From positions 1 through 23,443 of the forward strand of contig CAYTTY010000049.1 of the NCBI GenBank assembly GCA_964440935.1: a DNA stretch of 23,443 nucleotides. The letters are read 5' to 3'. The notes below the pieces were generated by a model. The model was not told the origin of the DNA, did no database searches, and saw only the letters and a list, made by a program, of their open reading frames with translations. The position numbers and the translations under genes were made by a program. Each line of letters opens with the position of its first letter. Position 1 is the first letter of the stretch. Shown one piece after another: positions 8,489-15,410 of this stretch. This DNA is from WJJR01 sp964440935 (lineage in GTDB: Bacteria > Zixibacteria > MSB-5A5 > WJJR01).

Positions 8489-9307
8489 TTATTGCGCTTT
8501 CAATGTCAGGCGGCCGGTTTCTTTGCCGAGCCGTTCCATGTAGCGCAACCCGCGCAGTGCCGCCCAGTTCAATACAATTGTCGCTACCACCAGAATTCCC
8601 AGTTCGAGTTCGACCGTAAACAACGGATTCACCGAACTGCCGGCGAAGACCAGTTGGCGGATCGCATCCAGTCCGAGTGTCAACGGGATCGCCGATGCCG
8701 CCAGCGCTACCACATTCCCCAGTGAGCGCACCGGAAAATAGAACCCGGTCAGGAAATACACCGGCTCCTGGAATAAGTTGGCGGTGTGCCATGCCTCGCG
8801 TCCGAACAACATGAACAACGACGATGACAACATGCCAAGCCCGTATAGTGCACTCATGGTCAAACAAAACACCGCAATTAACACCGGCCAGCTCGACACC
8901 TGATAGGTGACACCAAACACCCAGGTACCGAAGATCAAAATCGCCACCGCGCGTGTGGCGGTGAGAAACAATCCACCGATCGCCATGCCGAGCATGATCG
9001 ACATTCGCGAGACGGGCGCGATCAGGTACAATTCGAGATTCCCCATCTCCTTTTCCCAGTAGAACTGCGCCGCCATCGACCAGAGAATGTTCTGCCAGAA
9101 GGCGATCATCGCGCCGGAGACGACGACAAAGCCGATGTACTGTTCCGGTGCACCCATGCCGCGGTAGATCAATGCGAACGCGAACACTGCAAGCAATGGC
9201 AACGCGACATCAAAGATCGTCCACGACAGTTCACGGTTGGCGCCGACGACACGCACATAGGCGCGTCCCCAGATAGCGCGGAGATTGGTCTTTAGGTTTT
9301 CGTTCAT
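8489..9307 (-). CDS. ABC-2 type transporter permease
   Basis: This 272-residue protein has an N-terminal amphipathic start followed by six hydrophobic segments (about residues 33-50, 58-76, 102-128, 132-158, 170-190 and 232-250). The opening 'VVGANRELSWTIFDVALPLLAVFAFALIY' and the 'EKEMGNLELYLIAPVSR' cytoplasmic loop are typical of ABC-2 permeases, the latter being the ATPase-coupling loop. It is one of two permeases in the operon, so the transporter may be a heterodimer. The ATPase gene lies upstream, separated by a 344-base repeat-filled gap; the small ORF follows after 21 bases. Confidence 0.9.
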   Translation of the reverse strand: MNENLKTNLRAIWGRAYVRVVGANRELSWTIFDVALPLLAVFAFALIYRGMGAPEQYIGFVVVSGAMIAFWQNILWSMAAQFYWEKEMGNLELYLIAPVSRMSIMLGMAIGGLFLTATRAVAILIFGTWVFGVTYQVSSWPVLIAVFCLTMSALYGLGMLSSSLFMLFGREAWHTANLFQEPVYFLTGFYFPVRSLGNVVALAASAIPLTLGLDAIRQLVFAGSSVNPLFTVELELGILVVATIVLNWAALRGLRYMERLGKETGRLTLKAQ

Positions 9308-9324
9308 GGTGTTGCTCCAATATC

Positions 9325-9406
9325 AACCGTAGGGGCGTATGCCATACGCCCTTCGGTGCTATGTACTCGCGGCCAATCCGGGCGTATGCCATACGCCCCT
9401 ACGGTT
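9325..9406. repeat. Paired GGGCGTATGCCATACGCCC repeat, 27-bp inverted arms
   Basis: The left arm (9325-9351) and right arm (9380-9406) are exact reverse complements. Each contains its own 19-base palindrome GGGCGTATGCCATACGCCC. A 28-base spacer separates them. It lies just upstream of the permease start (9307), between ATPase and permease. Confidence 0.85.
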
Positions 9407-9417
9407 CAATCTCGCGT

Positions 9418-9601
9418 GGGTGCCACTGACCTTGGGGCGTGTTGAAAAACCCCCGAGAATCAAAGCCTTCGGGAGGGCGAGCCTCCCGGCGAGCCGCAAC
9501 GGCATGTTCCACACGGCGGCTCGGCGGGAGCCTCGCCCTCCCCAGTCTGAGGTGATGATAGTCAGCAGGTTTTTCAACACGCCCCAAGGTCAGTGGCACC
9601 C
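9418..9601. mobile_element. MITE-like element with 34-bp perfect terminal inverted repeats
   Basis: Bases 9418-9451 and 9568-9601 are perfect reverse complements over 34 bp and include GGGCGTGTTGAAAAAC. Inside is a second inverted repeat (9471-9497 with 9516-9542, 25 of 27 paired) of the GGGAGGGCGAG type. There is no transposase, so this is a non-autonomous element or a composite of dispersed repeats. The same 16-bp terminus is found at 14019-14034. It splits the exporter operon between ATPase and permease genes. Confidence 0.65.
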
Positions 9602-9651
9602 GTGTCGGAGCGGGATGACTCCGCCCTGACGATCCGCTTACCTCTACTCAG

Positions 9652-10692
9652 CTAATGTGCTCCGTTGCCGTTACGTTCGCTGTGTGTCAGTCCGTGTCCA
9701 ACCAGATTCAAAAACGCGTCTTCCAACGTCGGCTCGAGCTTGGTAACCGAGTACGGCGGCGCGCCGGTTTGCGACAGTCTGTCGGTGACCGCGGCGATGC
9801 CCTGCTCCTCGTGCAGGATGACCCGCACATGGGTGCGTCCGCGATCATCGCGGTGTTCCATGTCGGCCGAGCGCACTACGCGCAGGTCGGCGAGCGGATT
9901 GCCGCCGTTCGACCACAACGGAATCTCGATGCGATACACACAGTCGGGCGCCAGATCGCGTTTGAGGTTCGCCGGTGTGTCGCAGGCCAGGACCCGTCCC
10001 TGGTCGATGATCGCCACCCGATCGCACATCGAGTCGGCCTCGGCCATGTAATGCGTCGTCAGCAGAACGGTGCGCTCCGGATGTGCCGTCATCCACTCGC
10101 TGATGAAGTTGCGCACCTCACGCGCAACGCCAACGTCCAGACCGAGCGTCGGCTCATCCAGAAACAGGATCTTCGGATCCGACACGAAGCCGCGAATGAT
10201 GTTCATCTTCTGACGCATCCCGGTTGAGAGTTTCGAACTCTTCTGATGCGCCGCTTCGCTCAGTCCCAGAATCTCCATCATCCGGTCGGCGCGCTCGTGC
10301 ACGACTTTCGTCGGCACACCGTAGAACTGCGCGAACATCCAGATTGTCTCACGCACAGTCAAAATGCCGAAGCCGGAATGTTCACCGCCGGATACCATGT
10401 TGATGCGCCGACGCACCTGCTCGGGACTTTTGGTCACGTCGATCCCGTCGACAAACGCCTCCCCGCTTGACGGGAGCAGCAAGGTCGAGAGAATCTTGAT
10501 GACGGTCGTTTTGCCAGCGCCGTTGGGACCGAGCAAACCAAACAGTTCGCCCGGCTGCACCGTCAGGTCGACCGAGTCGAGCGCGATTTTGTCTTTCAGT
10601 TCCTGTTTGCCGTTGCCGCGTTTGAACAGGCGCCGCACCGGTTTGTTGCGAAAGGTGCGCCGAAGATTTCGTGTTTCGATTGCCGCGTCCAT
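9652..10692 (-). CDS. ABC transporter ATP-binding protein (ABC-2 exporter)
   Basis: This 346-residue ATPase has Walker A GPNGAGKT (residues 55-62), a signature LSTGMRQ (155-161), Walker B ILFLDEP with catalytic Glu180, and switch His214 in LLTTHYMAEAD. The signature has STGM where LSGGQ is usual, a common variant in DrrA/NatA-like exporters. Residues 18-34 form a basic insert ahead of the first strand. The C-terminal ~100 residues are the accessory domain usual for drug or polysaccharide exporters. It should energise the two downstream permeases. The ATG has GGGAG seven bases upstream. The gene is preceded by a leader with promoter, short ORF and terminator, suggesting attenuation. Substrate unknown. 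Confidence 0.93.
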   Translation of the reverse strand: MDAAIETRNLRRTFRNKPVRRLFKRGNGKQELKDKIALDSVDLTVQPGELFGLLGPNGAGKTTVIKILSTLLLPSSGEAFVDGIDVTKSPEQVRRRINMVSGGEHSGFGILTVRETIWMFAQFYGVPTKVVHERADRMMEILGLSEAAHQKSSKLSTGMRQKMNIIRGFVSDPKILFLDEPTLGLDVGVAREVRNFISEWMTAHPERTVLLTTHYMAEADSMCDRVAIIDQGRVLACDTPANLKRDLAPDCVYRIEIPLWSNGGNPLADLRVVRSADMEHRDDRGRTHVRVILHEEQGIAAVTDRLSQTGAPPYSVTKLEPTLEDAFLNLVGHGLTHSERNGNGAH

Positions 10693-10721
10693 GTCAAAAC
10701 TCCCGTGAGAGTGTGATCGTT

Positions 10722-10755
10722 AAAGAAAAACCGCCGCCCGGTGGATGGGCGGCGG
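10722..10755 (-). terminator. Intrinsic terminator upstream of the ABC ATPase gene
   Basis: On the minus strand CCGCCGCCC pairs with GGGCGGCGG (9-bp perfect GC stem, 7-base loop) and is followed at once by TTTTTCTTT, a textbook intrinsic terminator. It ends 30 bases before the ATPase start codon and points into that gene, so it would stop leader transcription rather than end an upstream gene. See the leader ORF and promoter entries. Confidence 0.85.
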
Positions 10756-10784
10756 CTTGGACAGATCATGCTGATCCAGAGACA

Positions 10785-10883
10785 CTATGGCCCATCGTTC
10801 GGGTATGCCGTGGTCGCGCCTGCAAGCGTGGATACACCACTAGTGCGACGCGCGCGGCTCGGTTGAGGATTAATCAGGATCAT
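10785..10883 (-). CDS. Putative leader peptide ORF of an attenuator
   Basis: A 32-codon frame starts at ATG 10883 and ends with TAG at 10785-10787. It begins MILINPQPSRARR and ends TTAYPNDGP. A GGAG lies 11 bases upstream of the ATG, so the ribosome site is weak. The last codons include GATGGGC (minus strand, 10796-10790), complementary to GCCCATC (10750-10744). That partner spans part of the loop and the end of the 5' arm of the terminator, so pairing would prevent terminator formation. No long run of one amino acid is present, so the sensed signal is unclear. It might be regulatory RNA sequence that is not translated. Confidence 0.4.
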   Translation of the reverse strand: MILINPQPSRARRTSGVSTLAGATTAYPNDGP

Positions 10884-10932
10884 TCGAACAGTGTCTCCAG
10901 TCTGTCGGTGTTGCGTTTCGACAATCGGCCCG

Positions 10933-10961
10933 TATCTACAGATCACGGGCGGATGTGTCAA
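10933..10961 (-). promoter_or_regulatory. Sigma-70-type promoter for the ABC operon leader
   Basis: On the minus strand there is a perfect TTGACA (10961-10956), a 17-base spacer and TAGATA (10938-10933). Transcription would start near 10926, giving a leader of about 230 nt before the ATPase gene. The -10 hexamer matches the consensus only partly. Confidence 0.55.
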
Positions 10962-11181
10962 GTACGAAATCGGCGGGGATTGGTTTGGGGGAAAGTGGGG
11001 CTGGTGGGTGATTTTTCCATCGAGGACAACGTATCATTCGCATGTCCCTTCATCCTTCGGCAATGCTCGGGGCACGCCTGGCCCTTGTCCTAAAGCCGCC
11101 ACGGGGGAGAGGGGACCTTTTTGCTTCCTCTACCCGGCAGGACGATAGTTAGGTGGCCACCCGATCTCATGCGTTATCGAA

Positions 11182-11268
11182 GGGCGTATGCAATACGCCC
11201 CTTGTAGCCCGGCAAATCACCCGTAGGGGCGTATTGCATACGCCCTCCGCACTTCTCCAACATGCCCT
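11182..11268. repeat. Paired GGGCGTATGCAATACGCCC repeat with decayed MITE end
   Basis: Palindrome-like cores at 11182-11200 and 11227-11245 flank a spacer containing CCGGCAAATCACCC. The unit is followed by TTCTCCAACATGCCCT. The same arrangement, with intact TTCTTCAACACGCCCT, is found at 14062-14150, so this is a diverged copy that has lost its left terminus. Confidence 0.7.
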
Positions 11269-11304
11269 ACCGGCTTCCGTCCCTTCGGGACTTGATAGAC
11301 ACAC

Positions 11305-11345
11305 GCCGAACTGGGATTCGTCAGGCTCACCCTGACGGGTTCGGC
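11305..11345. repeat. Imperfect hairpin repeat
   Basis: GCCGAAC (11305-11311) pairs with GTTCGGC (11339-11345) and CGTCAGG (11319-11325) with CCTGACG (11331-11337) around a 5-base loop. It could fold as an interrupted stem. It lies about 160 bases upstream of CcmF; function unknown. Confidence 0.45.
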
Positions 11346-11501
11346 GCTCCCGGGCATTCCAGAAACGAGGCAAAGATTCTCCGGGTTTTGACATTTCGAC
11401 GGTAATCTGGGACCGGAGTAGCTTGAAGGTGAACGATTGGCGACGTATTCTGTTCTGGATTTTGGGTGCTGGCTGAACCGCACTGAGATAGAGGATACTC
11501 G

Positions 11502-13682
11502 ATGAATCTTGGCAACCTGATGCTTTACCTCGCCACCGCGCTGGGCATGGTCGTCTTATTCACGACTCTGCGCGAGCGTGGCCAGGTCGAGCGGACCGCG
11601 CGATGGGCCTATATCGGCATGACCGCCGCCCTGACGATTGCGATGGCGCGGCTGTTTCATCTCTTTCTGACCCACCGGTTCGAGTACTCGTATGTCTACG
11701 GGTACTCGTCACGCGATCTGCCGCTTGGGTATTTGATCTCGTCGGTCTGGGCCGGACAGGAGGGGACATTTCTCCTGTGGGCGTTTTTTGGGGCGTTGAT
11801 TGGTTTGTTTCTGCTCAACCGCCGCAGCGTGATTGCGTCACGGTCGCTGCTGTTCTTCACTGTCACACAACTTTTCCTGCTGGTGTTGATGCTGGTGAAG
11901 TCACCCTTTGAGATGCTGGCGTCAGTCCCGCCCGACGGGCGCGGGCTGAATCCGTTGTTGCAGGATCCGTGGATGGTGATCCATCCACCGGTCATCTTCA
12001 TTGGGTATGCGGCCTTGGCGGTGCCGTTTGCGCAGGCGATGGCGGCATTGGTGGCGAAGAAATTCGAGGGATTTGCTGCGACCGCATTTCCGTGGGTGGC
12101 GTTTTCGGTGGCGTCGCTCGGCGCCGGGATTTTCATTGGCGGCTTCTGGGCGTACAAAGTCCTCGGCTGGGGTGGCTACTGGGGTTGGGATCCGGTGGAG
12201 AATTCATCACTGATCCCGTGGCTCACCGCGCTGGCACTTTTGCACGGTTTGATCCTGTTTCGCCGAACGCCGAAATTGCTGAAGACGAACATTGCGCTGG
12301 CGGTGATCTCTTATTTGCTGGTTGTGTATGGCACCTTCCTGACACGGTCCGGTGTGCTCGCCGACTTTTCCGTGCATTCATTCGCTGATCTTGGGATCAA
12401 CGCTTACCTGGTGGTCTACATGATCGGCGTGACCATTGTCTCACTGGTCACCCTGGCGATTCGCACGCACGGCGTGCGTACCGAGCCCATCTCGCGGGAA
12501 ATCAACTCACGGGAATTCGGGCTTGTGTTTGGTTTGCTGTTGCTGGTGATCACGGCGGGTCTGGTGTTGATCGGAACATCGGCACCGATTCTCACCCGTA
12601 TCAGCGGGCAGGCATCAAACGTATCGCTCAATTACTACAATTCAATTAGCCTGCCGCTCGGGGTCCTGATTGCATTGACACTGACACTGTCGCCATTTCT
12701 CATCTTCGGACAGACACCCTGGCGTCAGTTGTTTCAGCATGCCGCCGCGTCGCTGGTTCTCGCGGTTGGTGCTGTGATCGTGGCGCTCATTGCGGGTGTG
12801 ACAACGCCGGAGCATCTGGTCTTGGCGTTCGGTTCGGTCGGTGCCCTCTCGTCGAACATTATCGCTATCATTCGTTTTTCCGAAGGGCACATCCTCCGCA
12901 TGGGTGGGCACCTGACGCATGCGGGATTCGCGCTGATGTTACTGGGTATTCTGGGATCATCGGGTTACGGAACATACGAACGCATATCACTGACCAGCGG
13001 TGAGACCAAGCAAGCGCTTGGTTACGACGTGCAGTTTAACGAACTGGTTCGAGGCGAGAAGCCCAATCAGAACTACCTCGATGTTGAACTGGAACAGAAC
13101 GGCGAAACGATCACCGCGCGACCGAAGATGTATTTCTCCGATTACACCAACTCGGTGATGCGCAACCCCCACATCATCAAAGGCGTTTTCAGTGACTTGT
13201 ACATTGCCCCGATTGAATACAAACCGGGCGAAGAACACGATCACGGACACACGGTGCAGTTATCCAAAGGGCAGACACAGCAGATCGGCGACTGGGAGTT
13301 GACGTTTGCCAGTTTCGACATGGGAAACCATGATCAACAGACCGGCACGATGCAGGTCGCGGCGGTCATCGATGCCAAACGTAACGGCCAATCGACCGAA
13401 ATTCGTCCGATCATGACCTCCGGACCGGGCGGACTCAAGCCGGTACCGATGACCATTCCCGGTACCGAGATCGAAGTGGCATTGACCGGCATGCGTGTTG
13501 AACAACAGGCGATTCAGTTGTCCTTCGAAGATCCCAGCCACAACCACGGCCCATCGGGCGCATCAGTCGCGTTGGAGCTGTCAACCAAACCGCTGGTGAA
13601 CTGGGTGTGGGCAGGCGTGATTATTATCACCATCGGGGCGTGTATCTCGTTCGTGCGACGGTGGCGGGAGTCGGAGTTGTAA
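11502..13682 (+). CDS. ccmF: Cytochrome c haem lyase subunit CcmF
   Basis: This 726-residue polytopic membrane protein has about 14 hydrophobic segments. The haem-handling tryptophan-rich motif WGGYWGWDPVENSSLIPW is at residues 223-240, and 'DPWMVIHPPVIFIGYA' precedes it, supplying a conserved histidine. Residues about 490-695 form a periplasmic beta-rich domain, followed by a last transmembrane segment near the C-terminus (about 702-716). In the System I pathway CcmF attaches haem to apocytochrome c at the periplasmic face. No other ccm gene lies in the window, so partners (CcmE, CcmH, CcmABC) must be elsewhere. AGAGGA lies six bases before the ATG. It is slightly longer than the usual ~650 residues because of a larger periplasmic domain with two His-rich patches (EEHDHGH and SHNHG). 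Confidence 0.95.
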   Translation: MNLGNLMLYLATALGMVVLFTTLRERGQVERTARWAYIGMTAALTIAMARLFHLFLTHRFEYSYVYGYSSRDLPLGYLISSVWAGQEGTFLLWAFFGALIGLFLLNRRSVIASRSLLFFTVTQLFLLVLMLVKSPFEMLASVPPDGRGLNPLLQDPWMVIHPPVIFIGYAALAVPFAQAMAALVAKKFEGFAATAFPWVAFSVASLGAGIFIGGFWAYKVLGWGGYWGWDPVENSSLIPWLTALALLHGLILFRRTPKLLKTNIALAVISYLLVVYGTFLTRSGVLADFSVHSFADLGINAYLVVYMIGVTIVSLVTLAIRTHGVRTEPISREINSREFGLVFGLLLLVITAGLVLIGTSAPILTRISGQASNVSLNYYNSISLPLGVLIALTLTLSPFLIFGQTPWRQLFQHAAASLVLAVGAVIVALIAGVTTPEHLVLAFGSVGALSSNIIAIIRFSEGHILRMGGHLTHAGFALMLLGILGSSGYGTYERISLTSGETKQALGYDVQFNELVRGEKPNQNYLDVELEQNGETITARPKMYFSDYTNSVMRNPHIIKGVFSDLYIAPIEYKPGEEHDHGHTVQLSKGQTQQIGDWELTFASFDMGNHDQQTGTMQVAAVIDAKRNGQSTEIRPIMTSGPGGLKPVPMTIPGTEIEVALTGMRVEQQAIQLSFEDPSHNHGPSGASVALELSTKPLVNWVWAGVIIITIGACISFVRRWRESEL

Positions 13683-14017
13683 TCCAGACAATTGGATGCT
13701 ACAAGTGTCGTAATCGCCTGTGCACGAAGACAATGGATTCCCGCTTTCGAGGGAATGACAATGTGGGAGATTTCATTCGGACAGGAATTCTGACAATCGC
13801 TATAAGCTATTTCTGGGATACGACACTAGCGGCCCTCAGAATTCTGTTCGATTGAGATGAATAGAGGCACAGTCTGTTTCGTGTTTGCGTTTGGGTGCCA
13901 CGGGCTCAATGTCCGTAGCACCCAATGCAAACGGAAAGAACCTTAAGACAAGCGTGTTAGTCGTTGAGATCTGATAAACCCACTTTAGCGGTCTGTCTAC
14001 TTCGTCGACAGACCGTT
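13683..14017. other. Intergenic region with three hairpin repeats
   Basis: I see no gene. Bases 13737-13756 are an ATTCCC...GGGAAT hairpin of the widespread 'GGATTCCCGCTTTCG' type. Bases 13882-13902 and 13912-13932 form a long imperfect inverted repeat (GTTTGC...GGGTGC...ACGG). Bases 13989-14015 form a 9-bp CGGTCTGTC/GACAGACCG hairpin. None has a T-run that would make it a clear CcmF terminator. Confidence 0.6.
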
Positions 14018-14150
14018 AGGGCGTGTTGAAAAACGTGAATCATTGCCGACGACGCACTGACGGGCGTATGCAATACGCCCCTACGAGTCCGGCAAATCAC
14101 CCTACAAGGGGCGTATTGAATATGCCCTCTGCGCTTCTTCAACACGCCCT
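14018..14150. mobile_element. MITE-like element with GGGCGTGTTGAA termini
   Basis: The left end AGGGCGTGTTGAA (14018-14030) and right end TTCAACACGCCCT (14138-14150) are perfect inverted repeats of 13 bp. GTT directly precedes the left end and directly follows the right end, consistent with a 3-bp target duplication. The interior holds the paired cores at 14062-14080 and 14109-14127. There is no coding capacity. The left end shares 16 bp (GGGCGTGTTGAAAAAC) with the element at 9418-9601. Confidence 0.65.
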
Positions 14151-14183
14151 GTTAGGGTGACGCACCGCAGTTATCCAGGTTAT

Positions 14184-14723
14184 CTACGCTCCGCGTCCAC
14201 CGCGACCACGGCCCTGGCCACCAGCCCGTCGGCCTCGTCCGCCTCCGGTACCGGCGCCTCGTCCAGCACCCTGGCCTCGACCCAGACCGGAACCGCGTCC
14301 AGCGCCTTGGCCACGTCCTATTCCAGCACCGCGGCCGCTACCGGCATGAGCGTGAGAATCATGATGGCCATGTCCCTGGCAGGCCGTCTCCGGATCCATC
14401 TCCTGAAGCGTACCCTCTTTGATCGTTTCGATAACGTCGGACACCTGTTTGGTCTTTGCGCGATAGATTCGGATATTTTGCTGGTTCAAGGTTGTGATCG
14501 CACGCCACCCCATTCCCAGGCAGATGACACCGTTGATCTCATACGGTTCCAACTGGTGCATTGGATGACAGGTACCATGCTCATGATGGGAGTTCCGGTT
14601 TTCGAGCACCTGAATCTTTTCGGTTTCGCTGTTGTACAGCGTGAAGTATGGCGCCGACCCGAAATGCGCACAGAGTGTGTCATCGAGACCGGTGTTTCCG
14701 TTGGTGGGGATGCAGTACAACAT
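14184..14723 (-). CDS. NifX/NifB-like (dinitrogenase Fe-Mo cofactor family) protein with Gly/Arg-rich tail
   Basis: Residues 1-110 of this 179-residue protein match the small NifX/NifB/MTH1175-like fold. It starts 'MLYCIPTNGNTGLDDTLCAHFG' in pattern, then 'APYFTLYNSETEK', a 'HHEHGTCHP' motif (Cys52) and 'INGVICLGMGWRAITTLNQ'. Such domains bind iron-sulphur or metal-sulphur clusters in nitrogenase relatives, but stand-alone members are common in non-fixing organisms and their role is unknown. Residues about 117-127 are His-rich; residues 128-179 are a low-complexity tail of Gly, Arg, Ala and Gln repeats. The ATG lies inside the end of the DUF134 gene (44-base overlap) with GAGG six bases upstream, implying translational coupling. 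No nif genes are seen. Confidence 0.85.
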   Translation of the reverse strand: MLYCIPTNGNTGLDDTLCAHFGSAPYFTLYNSETEKIQVLENRNSHHEHGTCHPMHQLEPYEINGVICLGMGWRAITTLNQQNIRIYRAKTKQVSDVIETIKEGTLQEMDPETACQGHGHHDSHAHAGSGRGAGIGRGQGAGRGSGLGRGQGAGRGAGTGGGRGRRAGGQGRGRGGRGA

Positions 14724-15015
14724 CGCACGCCTCGCTCTCTTTGAGATTTATGACCAGGGCCCGGTTGTCCACGATCGCATCGATCACGGCCTTGCGTGCC
14801 CCGTACAGCAATCGTTGAATAGTTCCACGCGATACGCCCATGCGTTGTCCCGCCTGTTCCTGTTCCAGACCATCGCTGTCGCACAGGCGTAGCGCCTCGA
14901 ATTGGTCGAGGCTGATTTCCACGACTTCACCGGCCCGCATCGGAATGCCACGGGGCTTGTACACCCGGTCGGCGTGGTACCGGCGGCAGCAACGTTGTTT
15001 CCGTGGACGGGGCAT
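14680..15015 (-). CDS. DUF134 family DNA-binding protein
   Basis: This 111-residue protein starts MPRPRK with a Cys-Cys-Arg-Arg segment, then 'PRGIPMRAGEVVEISLDQFEALRLCD'. A sigma-70 region 4-like helix-turn-helix follows (residues about 52-78: GLEQEQAGQRMGVSRGTIQR). This is the standard DUF134 layout. Members usually sit beside NifX/NifB-like genes, as here. The start is the ATG with GGAGAG five bases upstream; the open frame extends 128 codons further but without domain support. A perfect 22-bp palindrome abuts the ribosome-binding site, so autoregulation is likely (inference). The stop codon lies inside the NifX-like gene. Confidence 0.88.
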   Translation of the reverse strand: MPRPRKQRCCRRYHADRVYKPRGIPMRAGEVVEISLDQFEALRLCDSDGLEQEQAGQRMGVSRGTIQRLLYGARKAVIDAIVDNRALVINLKESEACDVVLHPHQRKHRSR

Positions 15016-15026
15016 GGGCTCTCTCC

Positions 15027-15048
15027 ATTTTGTGCATACGCACAAAAT
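15027..15048. promoter_or_regulatory. Perfect 22-bp palindrome, candidate operator
   Basis: ATTTTGTGC and GCACAAAAT flank a 4-base centre. The site is directly upstream of the SD of the DUF134 gene. A 9-4-9 dyad at this place suggests a dimeric repressor site, plausibly for the DUF134 protein itself. A degenerate relative (13 of 16 positions) is seen at 15403-15418. The promoter hexamers are not clear: TTAACA at 15078-15073 could be a -35. Confidence 0.5.
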
Positions 15049-15386
15049 CAATAACGACACCCGCGGCTGTTTTGTTAAGAGCTTTGCGGCCGGTTTTGTC
15101 AAAAAGCCGGCAAGTCGTTGATATAGAAAAAGTTGTGGTGATGTGTTGAGACGGCCACATCGGTATCGTGTAGGTGCGGCTCTAAGAGCAATTGTCAGAA
15201 GTATTGTCCGTTTGAAGCGAACACGGTGGTCATGTGTGGCGTCGCCCCCCCCCCTCGGGTGACGCCTTGTCGGTAGTGGAGATAGCGTCACGCGAGGGCG
15301 CGCGACGGCACGCTGGAGTCGGATAGCTATGCTGACAACTGCTACAACACCCGGCGTCAACCGGGTGCCAGTTGAGCCTTTATACA
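15049..15386. other. Intergenic region with AGGG-loop hairpins and a poly-C tract
   Basis: No gene is supported upstream of DUF134. Bases 15238-15266 are an inverted copy of the AGGG-loop hairpin, containing a run of ten C (15245-15254). Bases 15287-15306 form GTCACGCG-AGGG-CGCGCGAC (7 of 8 paired). A TTGACA on the minus strand (15102-15097) has only a weak -10. Confidence 0.6.
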
Positions 15387-15406
15387 AAAACCGTTTCAAC
15401 GGTTTT
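15387..15406 (-). terminator. Intrinsic terminator of the thioredoxin-like operon
   Basis: On the minus strand AAAACCG pairs with CGGTTTT around a 6-base loop and the run continues TTTTTGT. It starts 4 bases after the stop codon of the TlpA-like gene. The stem is short and AT-rich at its base but the position is right. Confidence 0.6.
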
Positions 15407-15410
15407 GCAC

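Larger units (their letters stand above)
10962..11501. other. Intergenic region with repeats
   Basis: No gene is supported in this stretch. It holds the repeat copies at 11182-11268 and 11305-11345 described separately. A TTGACA at 11388-11393 has no fitting -10 hexamer. The ribosome-binding site of the CcmF gene (AGAGGA, 11490-11495) is at its end. Confidence 0.6.

Noticed and set aside
9399..9629. Short ORFs within the 9418-9601 inverted repeat
   Set aside because: They are by-products of the palindromic sequence, which is open in several frames on both strands.
10671..11093. 140-residue plus-strand ORF in the exporter leader
   Set aside because: It reads through the terminator and promoter elements on the opposite strand and has no domain or ribosome site.
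11388..11393. TTGACA upstream of ccmF as a promoter
   Set aside because: No acceptable -10 hexamer lies 15-19 bases downstream.
14157..14744. 195-residue plus-strand ORF opposite the NifX-like gene
   Set aside because: It is an antisense shadow; its Ser/Thr/Ala-rich start mirrors the Gly/Arg codons of the tail on the other strand.
15016..15399. N-terminal extension of the DUF134 frame
   Set aside because: It reads through hairpin repeats and a palindrome, is Arg/Thr-rich without a domain, and the family starts with MPRPRK at 15015.
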